DNA of 64,000 nt from Akkermansia muciniphila. Its GTDB lineage: Bacteria; Verrucomicrobiota; Verrucomicrobiia; Verrucomicrobiales; Akkermansiaceae. Of the stretch, positions 37,489 through 46,436 are shown one piece after another. A model generated the notes under the pieces. That model did no database searches, was not told the origin of the DNA, and worked only from the letters and a program-made list of their open reading frames with translations. Position numbers and translations under genes: made by a program. How positions within the stretch are numbered: position 1 is the stretch's first letter; each line of letters starts with the position of its first letter. The stretch spans positions 1,054,001 to 1,118,000 of the forward strand of contig NZ_CP114598.1 of the NCBI RefSeq assembly GCF_030848305.1. The letters are read 5' to 3'.

Positions 37489-40176
37489 TCAGCAAGGACT
37501 GCCGGAAAACAGATTGTTTAATTCTTCCGCGCTCATCTTCAGGAGCCATTGTTCGGGGCCTCCGGAGAACAGGTCGTCCGCCATGCGGCTCTTGTTCTTC
37601 AGCATGGCGTCAATGCGGTCCTCAATGGTGCCCCGGCAGATCAGGCGGTGCACAAGTACGTTCCGGTGCTGCCCGATGCGGTAGGCCCGGTCCGTGGCCT
37701 GGTTTTCCACAGCGGGGTTCCACCAGCGGTCCACGTGAATGACGTGGGAGGCCTGGGTCAGCGTCAGGCCGGTGCCGGCGGCTTTCAGGGACAGGATGCA
37801 GAAGGGAGGCCCGGATTCCTTTTGAAAGGCGGTGACGATGTTCTGGCGTTCCGGAATGGGCGTTCCCCCGTGCAGGGTAAGCCCGGAACGGCCGAAGACT
37901 CCGGACAGGAGATCGTGCAGGTGAGGAATGATGGAGCGGAACTGGGTAAAGAGAATGGTTTTTTCCTGCCGGGCGGCAATGGAAGCGCACAGTTCCTGAA
38001 GACGCCGGAACTTTCCGGAACGTTCCGGCGCGTAGTCGTCCGTGCCCTGGAACTGGGCGGGGTGGTTGCATATCTGCTTGAGGCGTGCCAGAATGGGTAA
38101 AATCAGCATCAAGCGGGCAGCCGGGTCCGGTTCGTCCAGTACGGCATGCAGCATGTCTATCTGTGTTTGGTAAAGGGCGGCCTGTTCCGGCGTGAGGGAA
38201 CAATAGGCCGGTATTTCCGTTTTGTCCGGCAGGTCGGGAACCAGCGCCTGGTCCGTTTTCATTCTGCGCAGGATGAAGGGGCGTACCAGGCGCCGCAGCG
38301 GAGCATAGCCGTGTTCCAGGGAACGGGTGAAGGATTCAAAGCTTTTTCTGCTGCCCAGCAGCCCCGGATTCAGAAATTCCATCAGGCTCCAGAGTTCATT
38401 CAGGTTGTTTTCCACCGGTGTGCCGGACAGGGCTATGCGTCGCTCCCCATGCAGGGAACGGATGGCGCGGGAACGGGCGGAGCCTGCGTTTTTAATAGCC
38501 TGGGCTTCATCCAGAATGATGGCCGGAAAATGCAGGTCGGCCAGCGCGGACGTGCGCGCGGCCATGCCATACGTGGTGATGACGGCGTGGCAGTCTTTCC
38601 GGCGCGGGGTATTTTCCGGCTGCCACGGGTCCGGGGAGGAAGGGTGCATGATGCACAGCATAAGTTCCGGAGCGAAGCGTTGCGCTTCTTCCTTCCAGTT
38701 GGACAGGAGGGAGGCCGGAACCACAATCAGAGCCGGCAGGTTCTCCAGCCGGCCTTTTCTCCGCAGGACATCCAACCACGCGATAGCCTGAAGGGTTTTC
38801 CCCAGTCCCATATCATCCGCCAGGCATGCGCCGAAACCCCGTTCCGTAATCCGGTAAAGGAAAGAAAACCCTTCTTTCTGGTAAGGGCGCATCAGTGCGT
38901 CCAGCCGGGGAGGAAGCTCCGGTACGGGGGCAGGGGTTTCCCCCGTCAGGATGTCCAGAGCCTGCCGGAGGTTTTGTCCCGGTTCCATAACGCAGTCTTC
39001 ATCCGGTTCCGGAATCTGTACAAGCTGGCTGGAAGGGCCATTAACCAGCATTCTCAGGCCCTGGACCAAAGGGATGCCGAGGGAGCTCATCATACATGCC
39101 GCTTTAGTCCACCGGTCCATTAAATCCCGGACTTTCCGGGCGTCTACGCGAACCCATTCCCCCTTGAAGCGGATCAGGCCGTCTCCGTTGCTGAGCAGTT
39201 CCCCCAGTTCCTCCGGGGTCAGGTCTTTGCCTCCCAGAATGGCGGATACGGAGAAATTCAGCAAACTGCGGACGGAAAGCCCGGAGGAATGGGCCGTCTT
39301 TTCGCTTCCGGATGCATCCGCCGTGACTTTTACCTGCAGTTTGGGAGGGTTCTTTTTCCATAGATTCACCATGCGCACAATGATGCCTGCGCGTTCGTAG
39401 GTCGGCGTATCCTGCAGAAAGTCCCGTGCTTCCGGAGCGCTCCAGGCCATCGGCGTATAAATTTTCCCGTTATTCAACAGCCGCCTCAGCAGGGAACTTT
39501 CCCGTGCCGCTTCTTTCAAGGGCTGGAGCACAGCCAGCAGGGCGGTGTGATTCCCTTCATGGAGTTTCAGGGCGGTGGAGAGGGGAAGGTGGCGCACCTG
39601 GTTGTCCGCAGCGCTTTGATGCGCAAAGGTGGCCATGAAAGCAAAGGGGCGGGCTCCTGTGGCGTCATCCCGATTTTCCGCAAGGTGGAAAAATACCTTG
39701 CCTATCTGATTCCAGGGAGCGCCCAGGCCGTTCAGCCATTCGGCGGGGGTGATTCCTCGGGCGCGGATTTCCTTTGCTATTACCTTTCGCAAGTCTTCAA
39801 GCCATCCGGCAATGATAGCTGGCGTAGCATATTCCGCGCCCGGTATGGGTGGGAATTGTTCCGCCAGAGAGGCTTTTTCCGCGGCGGAGGCCAAAAGATG
39901 GTCCAGAACAGCATCTACCTCATCCGGCCTTTCTGCGGCAGCGTGCGCCATGCGGGTAAGCGCCTGGCGCGCCATGTTCTTGATAAAGAACGCGCCCGGA
40001 TCCGGGGCGGTTTCCCAGTTGGATACGGCCAGTGCATACAGTCCGTTTCCGGTTCCTTCTTCAAACAGGCGGTCGAGGGGCGGCGTGTCCGTCACCGGAG
40101 CGCCGGAGGGAAGGATGCGGAAACCATTGATATTCCGTTTCTCTTCCGGTACTGCATCATAGGGATCCGGCTGCAT
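37489..40176 (-). CDS. SNF2-family DNA-dependent ATPase
   Basis: The 895-residue protein carries a two-lobe SNF2 helicase core in its C-terminal half. Motif I is ADDMGLGKTLQAIAWLD (about 458), motif II DEAQ (about 553), motif III ALSGTPVENNLNELW and motif VI THVIHVDRWWNPAVENQATDRAYRIGQ near the end. Such ATPases move along DNA and displace proteins such as RNA polymerase. The N-terminal 400 residues are helical and resemble the variable region of bacterial SNF2 proteins. It converges on the GH109 gene. Confidence 0.9.
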   Translation of the reverse strand: MQPDPYDAVPEEKRNINGFRILPSGAPVTDTPPLDRLFEEGTGNGLYALAVSNWETAPDPGAFFIKNMARQALTRMAHAAAERPDEVDAVLDHLLASAAEKASLAEQFPPIPGAEYATPAIIAGWLEDLRKVIAKEIRARGITPAEWLNGLGAPWNQIGKVFFHLAENRDDATGARPFAFMATFAHQSAADNQVRHLPLSTALKLHEGNHTALLAVLQPLKEAARESSLLRRLLNNGKIYTPMAWSAPEARDFLQDTPTYERAGIIVRMVNLWKKNPPKLQVKVTADASGSEKTAHSSGLSVRSLLNFSVSAILGGKDLTPEELGELLSNGDGLIRFKGEWVRVDARKVRDLMDRWTKAACMMSSLGIPLVQGLRMLVNGPSSQLVQIPEPDEDCVMEPGQNLRQALDILTGETPAPVPELPPRLDALMRPYQKEGFSFLYRITERGFGACLADDMGLGKTLQAIAWLDVLRRKGRLENLPALIVVPASLLSNWKEEAQRFAPELMLCIMHPSSPDPWQPENTPRRKDCHAVITTYGMAARTSALADLHFPAIILDEAQAIKNAGSARSRAIRSLHGERRIALSGTPVENNLNELWSLMEFLNPGLLGSRKSFESFTRSLEHGYAPLRRLVRPFILRRMKTDQALVPDLPDKTEIPAYCSLTPEQAALYQTQIDMLHAVLDEPDPAARLMLILPILARLKQICNHPAQFQGTDDYAPERSGKFRRLQELCASIAARQEKTILFTQFRSIIPHLHDLLSGVFGRSGLTLHGGTPIPERQNIVTAFQKESGPPFCILSLKAAGTGLTLTQASHVIHVDRWWNPAVENQATDRAYRIGQHRNVLVHRLICRGTIEDRIDAMLKNKSRMADDLFSGGPEQWLLKMSAEELNNLFSGSPC

Positions 40177-40213
40177 GGCTGGCGGGAATGTAGCGTGAGC
40201 TTGCGGCCGTAGT

Positions 40214-41671
40214 TCAAAGGGCGAACGTTTTATCTCTGATGATAGGCAGCTTGGACGGCGGCGGATTGAGCAGCTTTTTGGTTTGTTTCAGGTAATCAAT
40301 CAGGGCTTTACGGACATCTATCCCCGTCGGTTTGCCGTTTCCCCGCTGGGGAAAGATGAAATTGCTGCACAAGTAGTCTCCCATGGCGACAGTGTAAATG
40401 ACCCCGTTTTTCAGCGTGCTGGTAATGCTGGGCGTAACACCGTCCATGATCTGGTAGGAAAATCCGGAGCAGTAAACTTCCAGAATGCCTCCTTCGTCAT
40501 CGGTCGGAGATATGAATTTGGACAGGATCAGTTGTTCAACGTCCGCCTTGCTCATGGAGCAGGTGACGATCTTTTCCCGGAAGGGTTCCAGTTCGTAAAC
40601 GTTCCTGATGGTAATGGGTCCCTTGGCAAGATGGTTTTTGGTTCGTACGCCGTTACGGTTATAAATGGCGATGTCCGAACGGGAAGCCTGTTGAATGGCT
40701 TTGCAGAAAAGGGTGCCTATGGTAACGTGCGTGATATCTTCTTCGGCGACGCCTACCTGATGGTTGAAAGACGGATTGACGGTAAATTCCCGGACGATTT
40801 TCTCTGCTTCCGGATCGTTGGGAATGTCTGCGTCCAAAGAAACGGCCCTGGTTGATTTGGAAAGGACGGAAACGGGTTTTTCTGTGGAGAAGATGATTTC
40901 CGTAACTCCTACGTGGCTCAAACTATGTCCTGTGTGGCTGAGCAGCGTGCCTGTTCTGAGATGACCGCTGGGAAGCATGACATGGGTATGGCCTCCGAGA
41001 ATGACGTCGATATTCGGCGAATATTTCATTATTTTCAGATCCTTACCGTATCCCAGATGGCTGAGGATGACGTTAATGGTGTTGTGGTGAAGCCGGAACC
41101 TGTCCGTGATGCCCTTGTAATCTTCTTCATCCGGCAGCGTCCATGAGATGCCGGCCATCTTCCTCACATCCGTGGTTTGAAGGTCCGCCAGACCTATGAA
41201 CCCTACGGAAACGGACGTGCCTTCAATCGGGATGCTGACATACGGAGAGAAACAGGTTTCCAGAGTAGGGGAAAGATTGGCGTTGGTAATGACAAATTTG
41301 GTGGAAGGCATTCCCTCAATATGGTCGCGCAGGGCCTCCTGTCCGTAGTCCAGGTCATGGTTTCCGATGGTCACTACGTCATACCCCAGTTTATTCATCA
41401 GGATGGTAAGGGGCTTGCCCCGTTTTTCGCAGTCGTCCACATAGGGATTACCCACGAAATAATCTCCTGAATCCACCAGCAGCACGTGCGGATACTTGGC
41501 GCGGTATTGTTTTACCAGCGTGGCCAGTTTTGGGAAATTGTCCAGATTGCCGTGAATATCACTGGTAGAAATGATAATCAGCGTTTTATTGGGATCCGGT
41601 TCAAACTCCTGGGCCAGAGAGAACGGGCACAGGCATGCCAGGGCGGCAAGAACAATGCGGGGCGGAATCAT
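40214..41671 (-). CDS. 5'-nucleotidase / UshA-like phosphoesterase, secreted
   Basis: The 485-residue protein has a signal peptide (IVLAALACLCPFSLA). The metallophosphoesterase domain (about 30-245) has SDIHGN, DSGDYF, GNHDLDYG and GGHTHV metal motifs. The C-terminal nucleotidase domain (about 300-470) contains YNRNGVRTK and the substrate-binding AMGDYLCSNF segment. It probably removes phosphate from nucleotides in the periplasm. Related family members act on 2',3'-cyclic nucleotides or UDP-sugars, so the substrate is not fixed. It shares strand and spacing with the RlpA-like gene upstream. Confidence 0.88.
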   Translation of the reverse strand: MIPPRIVLAALACLCPFSLAQEFEPDPNKTLIIISTSDIHGNLDNFPKLATLVKQYRAKYPHVLLVDSGDYFVGNPYVDDCEKRGKPLTILMNKLGYDVVTIGNHDLDYGQEALRDHIEGMPSTKFVITNANLSPTLETCFSPYVSIPIEGTSVSVGFIGLADLQTTDVRKMAGISWTLPDEEDYKGITDRFRLHHNTINVILSHLGYGKDLKIMKYSPNIDVILGGHTHVMLPSGHLRTGTLLSHTGHSLSHVGVTEIIFSTEKPVSVLSKSTRAVSLDADIPNDPEAEKIVREFTVNPSFNHQVGVAEEDITHVTIGTLFCKAIQQASRSDIAIYNRNGVRTKNHLAKGPITIRNVYELEPFREKIVTCSMSKADVEQLILSKFISPTDDEGGILEVYCSGFSYQIMDGVTPSITSTLKNGVIYTVAMGDYLCSNFIFPQRGNGKPTGIDVRKALIDYLKQTKKLLNPPPSKLPIIRDKTFAL

Positions 41672-41695
41672 GCAGGGGAAGGTAATGAAATGGAA

Positions 41696-42199
41696 TTAAC
41701 GGGCGAAAACCTCATACGGGCCGTCGCCCACGGAGATGACTTCCAGACGAACCCTGGACACGCCGCGTTTATGCAGGCCGATGCGGCTTGCAGCAGAGGT
41801 GGTGAGGTCTATCAGGCGATTGCTGTGAAAGGGCCCGCGGTTGTTGATCCTGACGACGATTGACTTGCCGGTTTCCAGGCAGGTGACTTTTACCTTGCAC
41901 GGCATGGGCAGGGTTTTATGGGCCGCCGTCATGGAACGCCGGGGATTGATGTACTCTCCGGAAGATGTTTTCAGGCGGCGCGCTTTGCCGCCGTACCAGG
42001 AGGCATAGCCGGTTTCATGATATTGCAGGGCATCCGCCACGCTCATGGGAATATATCTTTTTCCCCGCACCTGATAGGGCGCATTTTTAACATGCGCCTC
42101 TGCCGCCTGAACGGACGGCTCTGTTTTCTGAGGGCGCTTCTCCATGGTGGAGCAGCCCGGCATCAGAAAAAGCAGCGGAACGAAGAGGAGCCATTTCAC
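41696..42199 (-). CDS. RlpA-like double-psi beta-barrel lipoprotein
   Basis: Read from GTG at 42199 the 167-residue protein starts with a lipoprotein signal (KWLLFVPLLFLMPGC). The RlpA-type double-psi barrel follows from GYASWYGGKARRLKTSSGE to GYASWYG-typical VRINNRGPF and RLIDLTTSAASRIGL. RlpA proteins cut naked glycan strands at the septum. This one lacks a C-terminal SPOR domain, so septal targeting is uncertain. No ATG serves; another GTG lies a few codons upstream. Confidence 0.82.
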   Translation of the reverse strand: MKWLLFVPLLFLMPGCSTMEKRPQKTEPSVQAAEAHVKNAPYQVRGKRYIPMSVADALQYHETGYASWYGGKARRLKTSSGEYINPRRSMTAAHKTLPMPCKVKVTCLETGKSIVVRINNRGPFHSNRLIDLTTSAASRIGLHKRGVSRVRLEVISVGDGPYEVFAR

Positions 42200-42337
42200 G
42201 CTTTCTACATTTAACACATATTTATAATCCTGTATAACAAAAAAGGAACAGGAATTGAAATTTAAGGAATAGAATAAGGGCGGAACAATCTTTTCCCGGC
42301 CGCGGTTTACCAGTTGAGCGGCCCGGAAAAATGCAGT

Positions 42338-43222
42338 ATGATCTCCCGCATGAATTCTTCCAAGGTAATCGGCCTGGTCGCGCTGGCGGAAAAACCGGGA
42401 CTGGGGGAAGCGTTGCGCATTATGCGCCGGGAACTTTCCCGCCACGGGCTGGGCTCCTGCGTCATTGAAACGCCGGATGCCCTGGAACGGGCTATCGGGC
42501 GGTGCGGCATGCTGGTGACCTTCGGAGGGGACGGCACCATGCTGACCGTCTCTTCCCTGGCGGCCATGCACCGCGTTCCCCTGGCGGGAGTGAACCTGGG
42601 TCGGCTGGGATTCATGACCACCTGTTCCGTGCAGGAACTGCCGCTTCTGGCGTATGCTCTTCAGGAAGGTTCCTACCTGACGGATGAACGTTCCATGCTT
42701 GAAGTAGTACGGGCAGGGGAAGACGGCGTTGCGGCTCCTCCCCGCAAGCTGGCCTTGAATGAAGTTTCCCTGATCCGCGCCCAGTCCGGCAAGATGGTGG
42801 ACCTGGATGCGGAGATAGACGGGGAATTGCTGAACCGCTACCATGCGGACGGCGTTCTGGTTTCCACTCCCACCGGCTCCACGGCATACTCCCTTTCCGC
42901 CGGGGGGCCTCTGGTCTGGCCCATGTCCCGTGTCGTATGCGTTACCCCCATCTGTCCGCACAGCCTGACCAATCGTTCCGTGGTGCTTCCTGACACCATG
43001 ACCATACGCCTGCGGCCCCGCGAGCGCCGTGGCCGCTTTGACTCCATGGTCTATTCCCTGGACGGCCGTTCCGCCTATCCCATTGAAGTGGGAGAAAGCC
43101 TGGTAATCCGGAAGGCGCCGGAAACGCTTTCCCTGGTTCATCTCCGGAAGCAGAATTTCGGCGCCCTGCTGAGGGCCAAGCTGCGCTGGCAGGGGGCGGA
43201 GATTCCTTCCGATGATGAATAG
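42338..43222 (+). CDS. nadK: NAD kinase
   Basis: The protein of about 294 residues phosphorylates NAD to NADP. Diagnostic motifs are the LVTFGGDGTMLTVSS loop, LALNEVSLIRA and YHADGVLVSTPTGSTAYSLSAGGPL. The start at 42338 has GGAA upstream at a fair distance; the next in-frame ATG (42350) is equally possible. It is followed by the ribosomal cluster after a 224-bp gap that carries its own promoter, so nadK is probably not co-transcribed with it. Confidence 0.92.
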   Translation: MISRMNSSKVIGLVALAEKPGLGEALRIMRRELSRHGLGSCVIETPDALERAIGRCGMLVTFGGDGTMLTVSSLAAMHRVPLAGVNLGRLGFMTTCSVQELPLLAYALQEGSYLTDERSMLEVVRAGEDGVAAPPRKLALNEVSLIRAQSGKMVDLDAEIDGELLNRYHADGVLVSTPTGSTAYSLSAGGPLVWPMSRVVCVTPICPHSLTNRSVVLPDTMTIRLRPRERRGRFDSMVYSLDGRSAYPIEVGESLVIRKAPETLSLVHLRKQNFGALLRAKLRWQGAEIPSDDE

Positions 43223-43352
43223 ACCGTCGCGGAAGCCCGGCTCCCGGCGGGCTGTTCCCTCCCTGCGGAATTCCCGCATCCGGGAACAGTCCTTCGTTCA
43301 TCGTTCCGCATTGGCGCAGGGGCGGTAAAACGATTTTTTTTAGGATGCGGGC

Positions 43353-43380
43353 TTGACGAAAAGGCCTATCCTATCATACT
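43353..43380 (+). promoter_or_regulatory. Predicted promoter of the ribosomal cluster
   Basis: TTGACG (43353-43358) and CATACT (43375-43380) are separated by 16 bases. Transcription from here gives a leader of about 60 bases before rplX, containing the hairpin at 43390-43410. The -10 box matches 4 of 6 positions. Confidence 0.45.
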
Positions 43381-43389
43381 CTTCCTGCC

Positions 43390-43410
43390 CTGCCACCAAG
43401 GGGGTGGCAG
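43390..43410 (+). promoter_or_regulatory. Leader hairpin before rplX
   Basis: CTGCCACC (43390-43397) pairs with GGTGGCAG (43403-43410) around a 5-base loop. It lies in the predicted leader between promoter and the rplX ATG. Leader stems of spc-type operons can be binding sites for ribosomal protein repressors. Whether this one is so is not shown. Confidence 0.4.
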
Positions 43411-43446
43411 ATCTTAATCGCATAAACGCGTAAGAAATAGTCATAT

Positions 43447-43674
43447 ATGAAGACCCACGTGAAAAAAGGTGATGAAGTGGAAATCATCGCCGGACGTAAC
43501 CACAAGGGCAAGCGCGGCACCGTTCTCGCCGTGAATGCTTCCAAAGGTACTGTCATCGTAGAAGGCGCCCGCACCCTGAAAAAGGCTGTGCGCCCGACCG
43601 AACAGAACCCGGAAGGCGGCATTCAGGAAATCAACGGCCCGATTCACATCTCCAACGTGAAAAAAGTAGGCTAG
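43447..43674 (+). CDS. rplX: 50S ribosomal protein L24
   Basis: The 75-residue KOW-domain protein ([27 protein letters not shown]) is an early assembly protein of the large subunit. It opens the local cluster: no L14 gene precedes it, unlike the classic spc operon order. No Shine-Dalgarno sequence is visible before the ATG. The protein is shorter than E. coli L24 (104), as in several other phyla. Confidence 0.95.
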
Positions 43675-43740
43675 GCCATCCGGTCTGACCCTGCGCTTAA
43701 GCCATATCAATCATTAATAAAGAGCTGACCCGCTAAAACA

Positions 43741-44322
43741 ATGAGTACACCAACACTGCAAACATACTACCGTGAAAAGGTCGTTCCCGGCCTTCAAGCG
43801 AAGCATGCATACAAGAACGTGCATCAGATTCCCCGCCTGGAGAAGATTGTTGTCACCTCCTGCATGGGCAAGCACCCGGACCGCAAGCAGGCCGTGGAAG
43901 ATGCCGTTAATGAAATCGCCAAAATCACCGGACAAAAACCCTCCGTCACCTATGCCCGCAAGAGCGTGGCCAACTTCAAGGTGCGTGAAGGCGAACCTCT
44001 GGGAGCCCGCGTAACGCTGCGCGGCGCCCGCATGTGGGAATTCCTGGACCGCTTCATCAATATTACGGCTCCGAACATTCGCGACTTCCGCGGTCTTCCC
44101 TACAAGTCCTTTGACGGCAACGGGAACTATGCCGTCGGCATCTCCGACCAGTCCATCTTCCCCGAAATCGAACTTGACCAGATCAAGCGTCAGATCGGCT
44201 TCGATATCATTTTCGTGACTTCCGCTCCTACGGACGATGAAGGCCGCGACCTGCTTCGCGCCCTGGGCGTCCCCATGCGCGAACCGAAGAAGGCCGAAGA
44301 AACCCAAACCGCCAACGCCTAA
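43741..44322 (+). CDS. rplE: 50S ribosomal protein L5
   Basis: The 193-residue protein binds 5S rRNA in the central protuberance. Typical stretches are IPRLEKIVVTSCMG, VTLRGARMWEFLDRFI and YAVGISDQSIFPEI. The C-terminus is about 14 residues longer than in E. coli (REPKKAEETQTANA). S14 normally follows L5 but S8 comes next here, 12 bases after the stop. Confidence 0.95.
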   Translation: MSTPTLQTYYREKVVPGLQAKHAYKNVHQIPRLEKIVVTSCMGKHPDRKQAVEDAVNEIAKITGQKPSVTYARKSVANFKVREGEPLGARVTLRGARMWEFLDRFINITAPNIRDFRGLPYKSFDGNGNYAVGISDQSIFPEIELDQIKRQIGFDIIFVTSAPTDDEGRDLLRALGVPMREPKKAEETQTANA

Positions 44323-44334
44323 CTATTTCTTACC

Positions 44335-44736
44335 ATGGCCGTATTAAGTGATCCCATTTCCGACTTCCTCACCCGCCTGAAAAACGCCAGCCTGGCCGGC
44401 AACGAGGAATTTACCGCTCCCTGCTCCAACATCAAGGTGGAAATCGCCCGGATTCTGCAGGAAGAAGGCTACATCTGGAACTATGAAGTGACCGGAGAAG
44501 GCTCCAAGAAGCAAATCAAGGTGAAGATCAAGTTTACCCCGCAGGGCAAGCCGGTCGTTACCGATGTGAAGCGCAGCTCCAAGCCGGGCCGCCGCCAGTA
44601 CGTTTCTTCCGAGGACATTCCCCGCGTTCTCAGCGGGCTTGGCATTGCCATCGTCTCCACCTCCCGCGGTGTGATGACCGGTGCGCAGGCGCGCAAGCAG
44701 AGCATCGGCGGCGAACTTCTCGCCCTTGTATGGTAA
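44335..44736 (+). CDS. rpsH: 30S ribosomal protein S8
   Basis: The 133-residue protein binds 16S rRNA in the platform and is a repressor of the spc operon in E. coli. The N-terminus (SDPISDFLTRLKNASLAG) and the signature GIAIVSTSRGVMTGAQARKQSIGGELLALVW are clear. It follows rplE directly, with rpsN absent. Confidence 0.95.
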   Translation: MAVLSDPISDFLTRLKNASLAGNEEFTAPCSNIKVEIARILQEEGYIWNYEVTGEGSKKQIKVKIKFTPQGKPVVTDVKRSSKPGRRQYVSSEDIPRVLSGLGIAIVSTSRGVMTGAQARKQSIGGELLALVW

Positions 44737-44757
44737 CCATTAACATTTCCTAAACAT

Positions 44758-45297
44758 ATGTCCCGAGTTGGTAAAAAATCCATCACATTGCCGGACAAGG
44801 TAACGGTAAAGGTTAACGGCTCTTCCGTTCAGGTGGAAGGCCCCAAAGGAAAGCTTTCCTGGACGCTTCCGGAAGGCATCACCGCTACCGTTGAAGGCAA
44901 TCAGCTCTCCGTTGACCGCGCCGGCGAAAGCCGTCAGCTTCGCGCCCTGCACGGTACGAACCGTTCCCTGTTGAACAACATGGTCATCGGCGTGTCCGAA
45001 GGCTTCGTCAAGAACCTTGAAATCGTCGGCGTCGGTTTCCGCGCCGCCGTCAAGGGCAACATCCTGGATCTGAACCTGGGCAAATCCCATCCGATCAACC
45101 AGGTAATCCCGGAAGGCCTCAAGGTAACCGTGACCGAAAACACGAAAGTGACGGTCGAAGGCATCGACAAGCAGGTCGTGGGCCAGTTTGCCGCTGAAGT
45201 CCGTGCGTACTATCCCCCGGAACCCTACAAGGGCAAGGGTGTGCGTTTCGTCGGTGAAGTTATCCGCCGCAAGGAAGGCAAGAGCGTCGGTAAGTAA
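44758..45297 (+). CDS. rplF: 50S ribosomal protein L6
   Basis: The 179-residue protein sits near the factor-binding site of the large subunit. The N-terminal SRVGKKSITLPDKVTV and C-terminal YYPPEPYKGKGVRFVGEVIRRKEGKSVGK match the family. The length is normal. The start codon lacks a Shine-Dalgarno sequence and follows an A+T-rich leader. Confidence 0.95.
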   Translation: MSRVGKKSITLPDKVTVKVNGSSVQVEGPKGKLSWTLPEGITATVEGNQLSVDRAGESRQLRALHGTNRSLLNNMVIGVSEGFVKNLEIVGVGFRAAVKGNILDLNLGKSHPINQVIPEGLKVTVTENTKVTVEGIDKQVVGQFAAEVRAYYPPEPYKGKGVRFVGEVIRRKEGKSVGK

Positions 45298-45332
45298 TTC
45301 AGGTAATAACTATTACAACATATTTATACACG

Positions 45333-45695
45333 ATGAGTACTATCAATCGCAAAGCCATCCGCGCCAAGGTCCGCCGCCGCATCCGCAGAAAGGTTTCCGG
45401 AACGGCTTCCCGTCCCCGCCTGGCTGTCTATTTCTCCAACCGCCACGTCTATGCCCAGATCATCGACGATACGGTGGGCAAGACTATCTGCTCCGCTTCC
45501 ACGGCCGATGCTTCCATCGCCGATCCTTCCAAACTCGCCAACTGTGCTACCGCTACCAAGGTGGGCAATCTGATCGGCGAACGCGCGAAGGCTGCCAATG
45601 TCACTGAAGTCGTTTTCGACCGCGGTGGATTCAAGTTCTGCGGTAAGGTGAAGGCCCTGGCCGATGCCGCCCGCGAAACCGGTTTGAAATTCTAA
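45333..45695 (+). CDS. rplR: 50S ribosomal protein L18
   Basis: The 120-residue protein binds 5S rRNA with L5. The basic N-terminus (INRKAIRAKVRRRIRRKVSG), RLAVYFSNRHVYAQIIDD and the end FDRGGFKFCGKVKALADAARETGLKF are diagnostic. It lies between L6 and S5 in normal order. Confidence 0.95.
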   Translation: MSTINRKAIRAKVRRRIRRKVSGTASRPRLAVYFSNRHVYAQIIDDTVGKTICSASTADASIADPSKLANCATATKVGNLIGERAKAANVTEVVFDRGGFKFCGKVKALADAARETGLKF

Positions 45696-45711
45696 TTGAA
45701 AGATTCCCTAA

Positions 45712-46374
45712 ATGAATAACGAAACGGAAAACACTGCTCCTGCTACGGAAGCCGCCGCTCCCGCTCAAGCGCAGCAACCCGCAACGGGCGGCCGCGGACC
45801 CCGCGGACCCCGCCGTGACGGCCAGAATGGCCGCGGACCCCGCGGACCCCGTCGTGACGGACGCCGTGGCCCTCAGGCTGAAGCTCCCGTGGAAGAAGGC
45901 CCCCAGCTCGCTGAAAAGGTTGTGTTCATCAACCGTTGCGCCAAGGTCGTCAAGGGCGGCCGCCGCTTCTCCTTCTCCGCCCTCGTCGTGAGCGGAGACA
46001 TGGAAGGCCGCGTAGGCTTCGGCTTCGGCAAGGCCAATGAAGTGGCAGACGCCATCCGCAAGGCTACGGAAGCCGCCAAGCGCCAGCTTCGCCCAGTCTC
46101 CATCGCCAACGGCACGATTCCGCATGAAGTCTACTCCGAATTCGGCGGCGGCAAGGTGCTTCTGAAGCCCGCCTCCCCCGGTACCGGCCTGATTGCCGGC
46201 AACACCATCCGTGCCGTGCTGGAAGCAGCGGGCGTACGTGACATTGTTGCCAAATCCCTCGGTTCCTCCAACCACGCCAACGTGGTGAAGGCAACCCTGC
46301 AGGCTCTCGCTTCCCTGCGCACGAGCGACCAGGTTCTTGCCGACCGCGGCAAGAAGAAGGAAAAGGCCATCTAA
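45712..46374 (+). CDS. rpsE: 30S ribosomal protein S5 with long RG-rich N-terminal extension
   Basis: The 220-residue protein has a normal S5 core from about residue 60 ([28 protein letters not shown]), which helps control decoding accuracy. The first 55 residues are unusual: an acidic/alanine/glutamine stretch, then two [11 protein letters not shown] units. The DNA repeat behind them has a 39-base period. E. coli S5 has only 167 residues. L30, which normally follows, is absent; a hairpin and then L15 come next. Confidence 0.95.
   Translation: MNNETENTAPATEAAAPAQAQQPATGGRGPRGPRRDGQNGRGPRGPRRDGRRGPQAEAPVEEGPQLAEKVVFINRCAKVVKGGRRFSFSALVVSGDMEGRVGFGFGKANEVADAIRKATEAAKRQLRPVSIANGTIPHEVYSEFGGGKVLLKPASPGTGLIAGNTIRAVLEAAGVRDIVAKSLGSSNHANVVKATLQALASLRTSDQVLADRGKKKEKAI
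45790..45860 (+). repeat. 39-bp tandem repeat inside rpsE
   Basis: Two 32-base copies (45790-45821 and 45829-45860) differ at a single base and are spaced with a 39-base period. They encode the two [11 protein letters not shown] units of the S5 extension. The near-identity suggests recent duplication and possible length variation by slippage. Confidence 0.8.
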
Positions 46375-46382
46375 TCTGATCA

Positions 46383-46411
46383 GGAGGCGGCAGCCCGGCG
46401 CCGCCGCCTCC
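46383..46411 (+). other. Intercistronic hairpin between rpsE and rplO
   Basis: GGAGGCGGC (46383-46391) pairs with GCCGCCTCC (46403-46411). It occupies the place where rpmD (L30) lies in most bacteria. No T-run follows, so it may shield or process the transcript rather than end it. Confidence 0.5.
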
Positions 46412-46436
46412 ACGAAATCCAACCATTGTAAATAAC

